From NCBI GenBank assembly GCA_045627045.1, contig JAZQMY010000058.1:1-16780 (forward strand): 16,780 nt of DNA, written 5' to 3'. This stretch comes from SIG351 sp045627045. GTDB lineage: Bacteria; Bacillota; Clostridia; HGM11327. Positions 1-6,547 of this stretch are shown here, piece by piece (position 1 is the stretch's first letter; each line of letters opens with the position of its first letter). A program made the position numbers and the translations under genes. The notes under the pieces are model-generated. The model was not told the origin of the DNA. It made no database searches and was given only the letters and a program-made list of their open reading frames with translations.

Positions 1-1
1 T

Positions 2-148
2 AATCCATTAGAAAGAATGTTCGCAATTTTTGACAGACGTATTGGCAAAAGAAAAATACTTCAAATGAAAGACTCTTTTAATAACCAACCGGAATGGCTC
101 CAAAAACTTTACCAAATCAGGTATGATGCAGAAACTATTCAACAATAA
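2..148 (+). CDS. C-terminal end of a small protein, possibly SF0329-like (partial)
   Basis: The first 147 bases read open in one plus frame and end at TAA (146-148). The 48 visible residues include the run FAIFDRRIGKRKI and a tail of the type PEWLQKLYQIRYDAE. From memory, a DRR(I/V)GKR segment followed by a short helix ending in LYxIRxxAE is typical of the end of small uncharacterised Firmicutes proteins annotated as SF0329-like. That resemblance is recalled and not tested. The gene begins outside the window, so its domains, start and partners cannot be seen. A strong hairpin follows 40 bases downstream, which supports this being a genuine gene end. No function is proposed. Confidence 0.55.
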   Translation, partial: NPLERMFAIFDRRIGKRKILQMKDSFNNQPEWLQKLYQIRYDAETIQQ

Positions 149-187
149 ACAAATAGACAAATCCCGATTTGTCGAGATGAAAGAAAT

Positions 188-224
188 AACCCGCCGAAAA
201 GGAATTTCCTTTTCGGCGGGTTTT
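188..224. terminator. Bidirectional intrinsic terminator
   Basis: Two perfectly complementary 17-base arms (188-204 and 206-222) have a GC-rich core CCCGCCG/CGGCGGG, with A-rich flank on one side and TTTT on the other. It lies between the end of the plus-strand partial gene and the end of the minus-strand membrane-protein gene, so it can end transcription from both sides. Confidence 0.85.
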
Positions 225-302
225 ATGTTGTCTAAAAACATCCTTGCGGGACGTCAGCTTTTTAGTGAGGAGCATTTTATTTTTGCGAATCAGTCGATCT
301 TC

Positions 303-1154
303 TTACTGCTTTTTCTTCGGAAGAAGCAGTAATCTTGATGTTGTTCTGCGGTATTCATTGTAATCAGGTCTTCTTGTGAGCTGGCGCTTTTCCATCAGCG
401 GGATGGAAACAGCATTGAAAAGGATACATACCAGAACACATCCTATAATATAATACCACTTTTCGGGTGCCACGGGCAGCATGGCAAGAAAAGTTCCCGT
501 CCAGACGGAAATCTCGCCGAGATAGTTTGGATGTCTTGAGTAATTCCACAGACCCTCGGTGCAAGTCTTCTTCTCTTTTGTTTTTGCAAGGAAATCGTGC
601 ATATTTCTGTCCGCAAAGAATTCAAGCATCGTTCCTGCAAGTATGATAAGTATTCCCGGGAGCGACATTGCATTCATCGTCTTTGTCGAAAGTTCAAAAA
701 GAGGGAGCATTCCTGCAAACACCACAAATGTAGGAACATAATGTATGCCGAAGAAGTTGATCACAAACCACATAAAAGGCCCGTTTTCATCTCTGAATTT
801 GGTGTATCTCCAGTCCTCATACGAAAAATCGGAGAAAACGCTTATCCAGTTGACAGTCAGCCTCAGCGACCAAACATTGAACGCAATCAGGAACAGTACA
901 TTCCAGAATGAAAATGCCTTATGCCCCACAAACAGCCATATTGAAATTATCATAGGCGTGAGTGACCAGTATGCATCATAAACGCTCGAATTCACAAGAA
1001 TTATCGAGAAGATAAACGTTACCGCCGTGGCAAAAACGTCAAAAACAAACATCCTCAATATCTCATTTTCTATCCAATAGCACGATACAAAGCCTATTGC
1101 ATATGCAACAAGATATATGAGCGCAATAAACAAAAGATCCTTTACTTTTTTCAC
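303..1154 (-). CDS. DUF1295 family membrane protein (steroid 5-alpha-reductase / isoprenylcysteine methyltransferase-like fold)
   Basis: This is a 283-residue integral membrane protein with about seven hydrophobic segments. Near residues 196-215 it carries the family signature GLWNYSRHPNYLGE, followed by a conserved tail with EKRQLTRRPDYNEYRR. This is the pattern of DUF1295 proteins, related to 3-oxo-5-alpha-steroid 4-dehydrogenases and to isoprenylcysteine methyltransferases. The length fits the family (roughly 250-290). The start is GTG (1152-1154), preceded by GGGAGG six bases upstream. In bacteria the substrate is generally unknown; a lipid or isoprenoid reductase is a reasonable guess but is inference. 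The gene stands alone: a terminator at 1212-1234 separates it from the upstream surface-protein unit and the hairpin at 188-222 ends it. No clear promoter was found in the short upstream gap. Confidence 0.85.
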   Translation of the reverse strand: MKKVKDLLFIALIYLVAYAIGFVSCYWIENEILRMFVFDVFATAVTFIFSIILVNSSVYDAYWSLTPMIISIWLFVGHKAFSFWNVLFLIAFNVWSLRLTVNWISVFSDFSYEDWRYTKFRDENGPFMWFVINFFGIHYVPTFVVFAGMLPLFELSTKTMNAMSLPGILIILAGTMLEFFADRNMHDFLAKTKEKKTCTEGLWNYSRHPNYLGEISVWTGTFLAMLPVAPEKWYYIIGCVLVCILFNAVSIPLMEKRQLTRRPDYNEYRRTTSRLLLLPKKKQ

Positions 1155-1210
1155 AGGCTGCCTCCCTATTATTACTTATCAGGCAATATCATAACAAGTT
1201 TTTTGTCAGG

Positions 1211-1235
1211 AAAAACCGGATTATATCCGGTTTTC
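1211..1235 (-). terminator. Intrinsic terminator of the pilin/pseudo-sortase unit
   Basis: On the minus strand a 10-bp stem (AAAACCGGAT / ATCCGGTTTT, 1212-1221 with 1225-1234) and a 3-base loop end in a T run, starting a few bases after the stop of the sortase-like gene. It separates that unit from the DUF1295 gene. Confidence 0.8.
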
Positions 1236-1239
1236 AAAT

Positions 1240-1815
1240 TCATATCATTCTGCTTTTCACCACGATATATCCTGTCTTTGCTTTTGCAAAAAGGATCAAA
1301 TCGGCATCACTCTTCACAAGCATATCACCGGATATTTTTTCAGGATGCTTTACCGTTTCGACCCTGTACGAAAAAACGCATCCCGTCATATCAGTTACGG
1401 TAATACTGTCGCCGATATCAACAGACTTCATAAAGCCGAGTCCATTCTCAATCAGTCCGCCGCCTATGACAAGTGTGCCGTTCCATGTGCTTCCTGTGTA
1501 TCTGCAGACGTTTCTTTTTATATTCTTTTCATTCCATTCTGCCTTCACCGGTATTGCGCTGCCGTATCCCGCCGCATTTATCAGCAGAACATAATCCGTT
1601 CCGTCAATCTCCATTGCAGGCATAGTGTAATCAAGCCTCTCCTCCGCAAAGCCGGCGCTTCTCTCCGGAAGCAGCTGCTCAATCATAATACCCGTATTGA
1701 GCAAATCGGCAGAAGCTCTTTTATCAGCAATGAAATCTGCCGTAAAAAAGCAAGCCGTTGCAAGAATCAGTATAATGCCCGCCATGAGCAGAAACGTTGA
1801 TGATTTCAGTTTCAT
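1240..1815 (-). CDS. Sortase-fold protein lacking the catalytic residues (pseudo-sortase)
   Basis: The 191-residue protein has an N-terminal membrane segment (about 7-27) and then a sortase-type domain. Landmarks match those I recall for clostridial sortases of the small surface-protein loci: DYTMPAMEIDG (62-72), IPVKAEWN (88-95), CRYTGSTWNGTLVIGG (104-119), VDIGDSITVTD (132-142), and a C-terminal strand pair. In active relatives the segment after TLVI is (A/G)(A/G)H; here residues 118-120 are GGG. The catalytic TLxTC segment reads LILFAKA (173-179), placing Lys178 at the Cys position. The following Arg aligns with Tyr183. All three catalytic residues are therefore replaced while the fold-defining positions stay intact, and there is no stop or frameshift. 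Its ATG overlaps the stop of the pilin-like gene (ATGA), with AGAAGG ahead, so the two are co-translated. The likely job is non-enzymatic: binding, scaffolding or regulation of the pilin. Function is inference. Confidence 0.8.
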   Translation of the reverse strand: MKLKSSTFLLMAGIILILATACFFTADFIADKRASADLLNTGIMIEQLLPERSAGFAEERLDYTMPAMEIDGTDYVLLINAAGYGSAIPVKAEWNEKNIKRNVCRYTGSTWNGTLVIGGGLIENGLGFMKSVDIGDSITVTDMTGCVFSYRVETVKHPEKISGDMLVKSDADLILFAKAKTGYIVVKSRMI

Positions 1816-2741
1816 TTTTCAGACCTTCTGCGCAGAATGCCTGTCAGGACAAGGATCATTCCTGCCGCAAGAGCAATTCCAAAATAAATGTAGATTTCCG
1901 AGGATTCACCTGTGATCGGAGGAAGCGGAGGTTCGCCCTCCCTTGAATTGGTTACGATAAAAGTATTGTCCTTCGTCTCAACAGTGACCTTATATTTCTC
2001 CGAAACGCCCTTCTCAATCACCGTCCACTCTGCATCTTCATTTGTCTCCCAGCAGTATGTCCAGTTATTGAGTGCATTGAGTGTTACAGTTTCAGACTTT
2101 TCTCCGTTTTTATATATCCAGATTTCAACGTCATGAGGTCTCTCATCGGATACGCCGTCATCCTTCCAAAGCTTTGTCACTCTGTATTCCTTTGCAGGTT
2201 CTTTGATGCCGCCCGGCTTCGGCAGTGAAGTCATATCATATTTCCACATGCCGTCATCATTAAGTCCCGGCAAAGTAATAAGGAAAGGATCAAAGCCAGT
2301 CACATTATCTGAAGTTTCGTTTTTCGTCCATCTGATAATGTATATTCCCGGGATAAGACCAGTGAAGCTGACCTTGCCCTCTGAATCGGATATTCCCGCA
2401 TAATCAGCCTCAATGTCATCAGCCGTGATATATGCACACATCGTGGAAAGCAGTGCATTCCATTCGCTCTGCGCCTTGATGCCGTTGACAACAACAGGGT
2501 AATCCGCAAAGGCTCCGCAAAGCGCAAACGCATAATTCTCCGTGAATTCCGCAAAGCGGAAGGCTTCGATTTCAAGTCCCTCAAACGCCTTTCCTTCAGA
2601 CGAATAAATCAGGGAAAGCGAACAAGTTCTGCTCGTGTCAACAGGCTCTTTTGCCTCCGATGTTGATGCCGCAAAGGCGCTCATCTGAAGCGTCAATGCA
2701 ATGGATACGGATAATACGATCAATAAAAGCTTTCTTTTCAT
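1812..2741 (-). CDS. Cna-B pilin-like surface protein with LPXTG-type sorting signal
   Basis: From the ATG at 2741 the product has 309 residues. There is a signal peptide (KRK, hydrophobic 5-20, likely cut after AFA, residue 24), then an N-terminal domain (about 38-175) with the GxVxFxGLxPGxYxI pattern of SpaA-type pilin repeats. Next comes a Cna-B domain (about 186-266): YRVTKLWKDD, RPHDVEIWIYKNG, NNWTYCW and FIVTN. Lys190, Glu243 and Asn265 sit where the self-forming isopeptide bond is expected. The end is a sorting signal, PPITGE (274-279), a membrane span (284-302) and RRR. A longer reading from 2840 adds a non-signal-like leader and crosses the promoter, so I chose 2741, although its ribosome site (GAAAG) is weak. 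It is a wall-anchored or polymerised pilin-like protein. The only nearby sortase is the inactive one, so anchoring must rely on an enzyme elsewhere. Confidence 0.85.
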   Translation of the reverse strand: MKRKLLLIVLSVSIALTLQMSAFAASTSEAKEPVDTSRTCSLSLIYSSEGKAFEGLEIEAFRFAEFTENYAFALCGAFADYPVVVNGIKAQSEWNALLSTMCAYITADDIEADYAGISDSEGKVSFTGLIPGIYIIRWTKNETSDNVTGFDPFLITLPGLNDDGMWKYDMTSLPKPGGIKEPAKEYRVTKLWKDDGVSDERPHDVEIWIYKNGEKSETVTLNALNNWTYCWETNEDAEWTVIEKGVSEKYKVTVETKDNTFIVTNSREGEPPLPPITGESSEIYIYFGIALAAGMILVLTGILRRRSEK

Positions 2742-2828
2742 AATAATGTCTTTCTGTATTCTTATTTCCGGCAACTTGTCTTTGATGTCGAAATAAAAAA
2801 GAATAAAATTCGGTATTTTATTTATTTG

Positions 2829-2856
2829 ATTATAACACATTTTTTGTTTTTGTCAA
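2829..2856 (-). promoter_or_regulatory. Consensus sigma-A promoter of the pilin/pseudo-sortase unit
   Basis: On the minus strand a perfect -35 TTGACA (2851-2856) and perfect -10 TATAAT (2829-2834) are 16 bases apart. The predicted start near 2822 gives a leader of about 80 bases before the ATG at 2741. Confidence 0.85.
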
Positions 2857-2935
2857 TAGCACGGACTTTCTTTTACGGAAATAATCCGTATTTTCAAGGC
2901 TATCCGCTTTATTCCGGAGCCTGATAAAAAAAGGT

Positions 2936-2964
2936 TTGTGTTTTGATAAAATATGTGATATAAT
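2936..2964 (+). promoter_or_regulatory. Extended -10 promoter of the nucleoside hydrolase gene
   Basis: TGATATAAT (2956-2964) is an extended -10 with a perfect TATAAT. The -35 region 17 bases upstream (TTGTGT, 2936-2941) is weak, as is usual for extended -10 promoters. The leader to the ATG at 3021 is about 50 bases. Confidence 0.6.
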
Positions 2965-3020
2965 TAAATCATATCAACCGTATGCCTGCCACGGCAGCGG
3001 AACACTTTTTCGGAGGAATT

Positions 3021-3905
3021 ATGAAGAAAATTATTTTTGATACGGATATCGGCGGCGATTGTGATGATGCAGGTGCGCTTGCTCTGCTTCATGAGGCTCA
3101 GAAGCTCGGATTGATAGAGCTTATCGGAATCGTTCTCAGCACGCCGAGGCCCTACACTGCGGCTTGCGTGGACGCGATAAACAGATGGTACAACAATATC
3201 GTGCCGATCGGTCAGACAGACCTTGAAATTCCCGATGACAGCGGTGCTTATGAGGGCACTTACGGCACGGAAATAGGAAGAATGTACGAAAACTCATACG
3301 GAATGAAGCTCGGAGACGATACCTCTCTTCGTATACTGAGAAAGCTCCTCTCTGAAAACGAAGGCGTAACAATAGTTATCACAGGCTACATGACAAACGT
3401 CGCCCAGCTCCTCATGAGTGGACCGGATGACATTTCTCCGCTTACAGGAAAAGAGCTTGCACGCAAGAGTATTGCGCATATGGTCGTAATGGCAGGCGAA
3501 TACGTTGAACACAGGCTGGAAAACAACATTTACTGTGATATTCCTATGGCAAAGGTTATGTTCAAGGAGTACGAAGGCACAATGGATCTTCTAGGCGCAA
3601 CCGAAGGCAGAAGGATCAAGACAGGTCAGCCTCTCCTCGACAGACACGACAACAACCCCGCCGCAAAATGCTATGAGATCCATTCACACGGCGCAAGATA
3701 CAGCTGGGATCCTATCACAGCATTCATCGCCGTTTACGGCACAGAAGATACATTCAGACTTTCCGAGCCCGGCACTGTTACTCTTGATGAAGAGGGAGTC
3801 ACCACATTCACTCCGTGCGCAGACGGCAAGCACAGAATAATTACAATAGTTGACGAGGAAAGAGCAACAAAAAGGATTGATAACGCCATGCTTGGCATTC
3901 TTTGA
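3021..3905 (+). CDS. Nucleoside hydrolase, inosine/uridine-preferring family
   Basis: This 294-residue enzyme of the IunH/PF01156 family is expected to cleave the N-glycosidic bond of ribonucleosides to base plus ribose in the cytoplasm. The N-terminal calcium-binding signature is plain: FDTDIGGDCDDAGALALL (residues 6-23). Further landmarks are ITGYMTNVAQLL, VVMAGEY, the NIYCDIPMAKVMF segment, and a late DP motif in ARYSWDPITAF that supplies the last metal ligand. The residue before DP is Trp, not the His of CU-type enzymes, so substrate preference cannot be read directly. I chose ATG 3021 because GGAGG lies five bases upstream; an in-frame start at 2982 lacks a ribosome site. It has its own promoter and is followed after 32 bases by the large barrel protein, probably on one transcript. 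Confidence 0.9.
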   Translation: MKKIIFDTDIGGDCDDAGALALLHEAQKLGLIELIGIVLSTPRPYTAACVDAINRWYNNIVPIGQTDLEIPDDSGAYEGTYGTEIGRMYENSYGMKLGDDTSLRILRKLLSENEGVTIVITGYMTNVAQLLMSGPDDISPLTGKELARKSIAHMVVMAGEYVEHRLENNIYCDIPMAKVMFKEYEGTMDLLGATEGRRIKTGQPLLDRHDNNPAAKCYEIHSHGARYSWDPITAFIAVYGTEDTFRLSEPGTVTLDEEGVTTFTPCADGKHRIITIVDEERATKRIDNAMLGIL

Positions 3906-3937
3906 TTTATTTTACACATATAATATTTCAATATCAA

Positions 3938-6295
3938 ATGGACTTTACTTTTAATAACGATGGCACACTTGAGCTTACTGCTTCAGGGAAAAAGCTGGTT
4001 TCCCGTTCACCTGTCGGAACAGTTGTGCTGAATGGAGAACTGATTGCACCTCAAAGTGCAAAAATCAGTAATAGCAGAATTGAACTTTCATTTGACGGAA
4101 TCAAAGTCGTTCTTTCATACTCATTTCGCAAGAATTCAAGTCTCCGCCTTGAAGTAACCGAAATTCCGGATGAGGTCGATCACTTTGTTTTCGGGCCGTA
4201 CATCTCTCCCGATGCGGTCAAATACGGCGAGATACTCGGTGCAGCATGGCAGTCTGACGGATCCGTTGTCTGCATTCAATCGCTCAACCCGAAAACAACA
4301 GGCGAGCTTGAATTTGCATTTTCCAACAAAACGGATTTTCCTGCTCCGAACCACTTCGCCGCAGGCATTTCAGACGGAAAGACAGTTCTTTCCTGCTCTG
4401 CAACAAATATGACACGTCCGAGAAGGATTGAAAATCTCTTCGGATGCAATATGAAAAACGTTATTGCGGCACCTGTACCGCTTCCGGACGGAAGCATAAT
4501 CGGCTCTGCCGTAGTTCTTACGTACGGAAAGGACAAATACGAGCTTCTTGACGATATATGCAAGCTCGAAGTCGAAGAAGGTATGCCGCATCCGACAGTT
4601 GACGGTGAATGGGCAAAAACATCACTCAAAGCAACTGATATTTATTTTGTTTTCAGCGACGGTGATACCGACCGGCAGCTTGAAATGGCAGAAAAAGCAA
4701 ATGTTCACTGTGTTTACTATTCCGATCCATTCAAGTCATGGGGACATTTTGAAATCAACCCGAAGCTTTATCCCGGTGGAATAGAACAGTTCAGACAGGA
4801 AGTGGAAAAAGCGCACTCTCACGGTGTCAATGCCGGCTTCCACACGCTCAGCAACTTCATCCACACTCACGATCCGTACGTTTCTCCTGTCCCGCACAAG
4901 GATCTCCTTGACTACGATCCCGAACCCATAATAAACGATCTTTCCGAAACCGATACCGAGATTTTTATCCCCGAAGAACTGAATTACTCAATGCACCTTA
5001 CTCTCAGCGCAGTCAGGGTAGAAGACGAGATCATTCAGTTCACCGGCTTTGATAAAGAAAAGTGTTGCCTTATCGGATGCAAAAGAGGCGCATTCCATAC
5101 AAAAGCAGTTCCTCACAAGGCGGGCTCGATCATTACGCATCTTGCCGACCACGGCTACGGCACGCTCTTCCCGTCAATAAACCTGCAGGGCGAAATGGCA
5201 GACAGGATAGGTACTCTCATCCGTGACTGCAAGATAAGAAGAATGAGCTTTGACGGAATGGAAGGTTGTTTCTACACAGGTCTCGGCGAATATGCCGCAT
5301 CTGAATACGTCCGCAGAGTGTTCGAAAAAGCAGGAAACGATCTTCTCTGTGATGCTTCAGGCGGCACTCATTATCGTTGGCATGCTCATACATATTTCAA
5401 CTGGGGAGAGCCATGGTATGACTATGATCACAGGGGTGGTATGCCGAACTACCGTTCATACAATCAGGACTATTTCAGGAGAAATCTTATTCCAGGTATG
5501 CTCGGTTGGTTCCTTATTACCGATAACTGCGGCAGATTTGAGCCTACAATGCCCGAAACGCTTGAATATATTCTCTCAAGGATGATAGCTTTCGATGCAG
5601 GTCTGTGCTTCAGCCTTTCCTGCCACGAAAACGAAAGATATGACGGTATGCTTGCCACAATGAAGCTCTGGCAGGAATTCAGACACTCCGTAAAAGTGCC
5701 CGAAGAAATAAAGAATATAATGAAAGACAAACATTCCAACTGGCATCTTGAGAAGAAAGCCGACAAGTGGGTTCTTTCAAAGCTCAATATTGAGGAGCGT
5801 GATCTCGGCTACTGCGATCAGGCAGTCAGGATGGAATCAGGCACTACCGGCTACACGGACAGAACAGATTTCGCAACAACGGACGGAGTTGCTCACTCTT
5901 CGATAATCGTGCTCGACAGATCAAATCCCGATTCGTCTGTCCCTGAAATTACAGAACCGCTTTACTGCAGAATAAGGCTCGGCACTCCGGGTCAGAATGC
6001 CGAAGTCAAAAATTTCTCGTTCTACGAAGGATGGTATTCCGAGGATAAGATCCTCACATTCAAAATGAATGCCAAAGCAGGTGACTACCTTGTTTACAAG
6101 GGCGGCAACAAACTCATGCGCTATGACTGCAATATGAATTTCATAGAGGAATTTGAGGGTGAAGGCAGAGAAGTGATGATAAACGGCGATTCCCTTCGCG
6201 GACTCACGATGCGTTACGAGGTTTGCGGAGACAATCTGCAAATCATGTTCAAAGCAATAAGAACTGCTTCAATCACAAAATTCCCGATCAGATAA
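3938..6295 (+). CDS. Uncharacterised 785-residue protein with a glycoside-hydrolase-like barrel
   Basis: I do not recognise a characterised enzyme. About 215 N-terminal residues look beta-rich. From about residue 228 a barrel-like region follows: DIYFVFSDGDTDRQLEMA, YYSDPFKSWGHFEINPKLYPGG, NAGFHTLSNFIHTHDPYVSPVP, a small beta insert, MSFDGMEG (Asp439, Glu442), a region rich in His/Trp/Asp (THYRWHAHTYFNWGEPWY), then IPGMLGWFLITDN. A beta-rich tail ends the protein. Acidic and aromatic residues at strand ends resemble carbohydrate-active barrels. Similar unassigned proteins with SFDGxEG and WGEPWY motifs occur, from memory, in Bacteroidetes and Verrucomicrobia. No signal peptide is seen, so it is likely cytoplasmic. 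The ATG at 3938 lacks a ribosome site, as does an earlier TTG at 3902. It lies 32 bases after the nucleoside hydrolase and is followed by a terminator, suggesting a two-gene catabolic unit. Confidence 0.7.
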   Translation: MDFTFNNDGTLELTASGKKLVSRSPVGTVVLNGELIAPQSAKISNSRIELSFDGIKVVLSYSFRKNSSLRLEVTEIPDEVDHFVFGPYISPDAVKYGEILGAAWQSDGSVVCIQSLNPKTTGELEFAFSNKTDFPAPNHFAAGISDGKTVLSCSATNMTRPRRIENLFGCNMKNVIAAPVPLPDGSIIGSAVVLTYGKDKYELLDDICKLEVEEGMPHPTVDGEWAKTSLKATDIYFVFSDGDTDRQLEMAEKANVHCVYYSDPFKSWGHFEINPKLYPGGIEQFRQEVEKAHSHGVNAGFHTLSNFIHTHDPYVSPVPHKDLLDYDPEPIINDLSETDTEIFIPEELNYSMHLTLSAVRVEDEIIQFTGFDKEKCCLIGCKRGAFHTKAVPHKAGSIITHLADHGYGTLFPSINLQGEMADRIGTLIRDCKIRRMSFDGMEGCFYTGLGEYAASEYVRRVFEKAGNDLLCDASGGTHYRWHAHTYFNWGEPWYDYDHRGGMPNYRSYNQDYFRRNLIPGMLGWFLITDNCGRFEPTMPETLEYILSRMIAFDAGLCFSLSCHENERYDGMLATMKLWQEFRHSVKVPEEIKNIMKDKHSNWHLEKKADKWVLSKLNIEERDLGYCDQAVRMESGTTGYTDRTDFATTDGVAHSSIIVLDRSNPDSSVPEITEPLYCRIRLGTPGQNAEVKNFSFYEGWYSEDKILTFKMNAKAGDYLVYKGGNKLMRYDCNMNFIEEFEGEGREVMINGDSLRGLTMRYEVCGDNLQIMFKAIRTASITKFPIR

Positions 6296-6305
6296 CTGCT
6301 TACCG

Positions 6306-6346
6306 AAACAGCATTGTGTCAGAGCATAATGCTGTTTTTTTCTTTT
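6306..6346 (+). terminator. Intrinsic terminator after the barrel-protein gene
   Basis: A 10-bp stem (AAACAGCATT / AATGCTGTTT, 6306-6315 with 6328-6337) and 12-base loop are followed by a long T-rich run, ten bases after the stop codon. Confidence 0.85.
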
Positions 6347-6350
6347 TCAG

Positions 6351-6382
6351 CTGATATCAAAGGAGGAAATATCAGTTTTTTT
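6351..6382 (+). other. Second terminator-like hairpin with a Shine-Dalgarno sequence in its loop
   Basis: Arms CTGATAT (6351-6357) and ATATCAG (6369-6375) are followed by seven T residues, as in a tandem terminator. The 11-base loop contains AAAGGAGG, a perfect ribosome-binding sequence, yet no ATG, GTG or TTG with a meaningful frame follows at the right distance. It may be a back-up terminator; the loop match could be chance. Confidence 0.5.
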
Positions 6383-6424
6383 CTGAAGAAAGCGTATATA
6401 TTGTGTAAAAATAGCAAAAAACTA

Positions 6425-6453
6425 TTGACTTTATCGTGATGGTGAGATATAAT
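6425..6453 (+). promoter_or_regulatory. Strong sigma-A promoter of the Liv transporter operon
   Basis: TTGACT (6425-6430) and TATAAT (6448-6453) are 17 bases apart. The predicted start near 6460 leaves a leader of about 88 bases. The leader contains an inverted repeat (AAATGTTTA 6492-6500 with TAAACATTT 6517-6525) ending ten bases before the ribosome site. Confidence 0.85.
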
Positions 6454-6547
6454 TATAAAGTATATTATTTGTTTGTTATCGGGTCGGACTTAAATGTTTA
6501 TCCCCGATTACATAAATAAACATTTTTCAATACAGGAGGAAAAACAT

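Noticed and set aside
1345..1800. A 151-codon plus-strand open frame opposite the sortase-like gene
   Set aside because: There is no ribosome site or recognisable motif, and the minus frame is a coherent sortase-fold protein coupled to its neighbour.
2742..2840. An N-terminal extension of the pilin-like protein starting at 2840
   Set aside because: It would overlap the promoter -10 box and put 33 polar/aromatic residues before an obvious signal peptide.
2872..2926. Small inverted repeats (TACGGA/TCCGTA and AGGCT/AGCCT) between the divergent promoters
   Set aside because: Stems are 5-6 bp with no T tract and no known operator match, too weak to call as sites.
2982..3020. An earlier ATG for the nucleoside hydrolase
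   Set aside because: It has no ribosome site, whereas ATG 3021 has GGAGG at ideal spacing and begins at the family's usual N-terminus.
6494..6547. An earlier in-frame ATG for the LivK-like protein
   Set aside because: It lies inside the leader hairpin and would precede the lipoprotein signal with 18 unlikely residues; AGGAGG serves the ATG at 6548.
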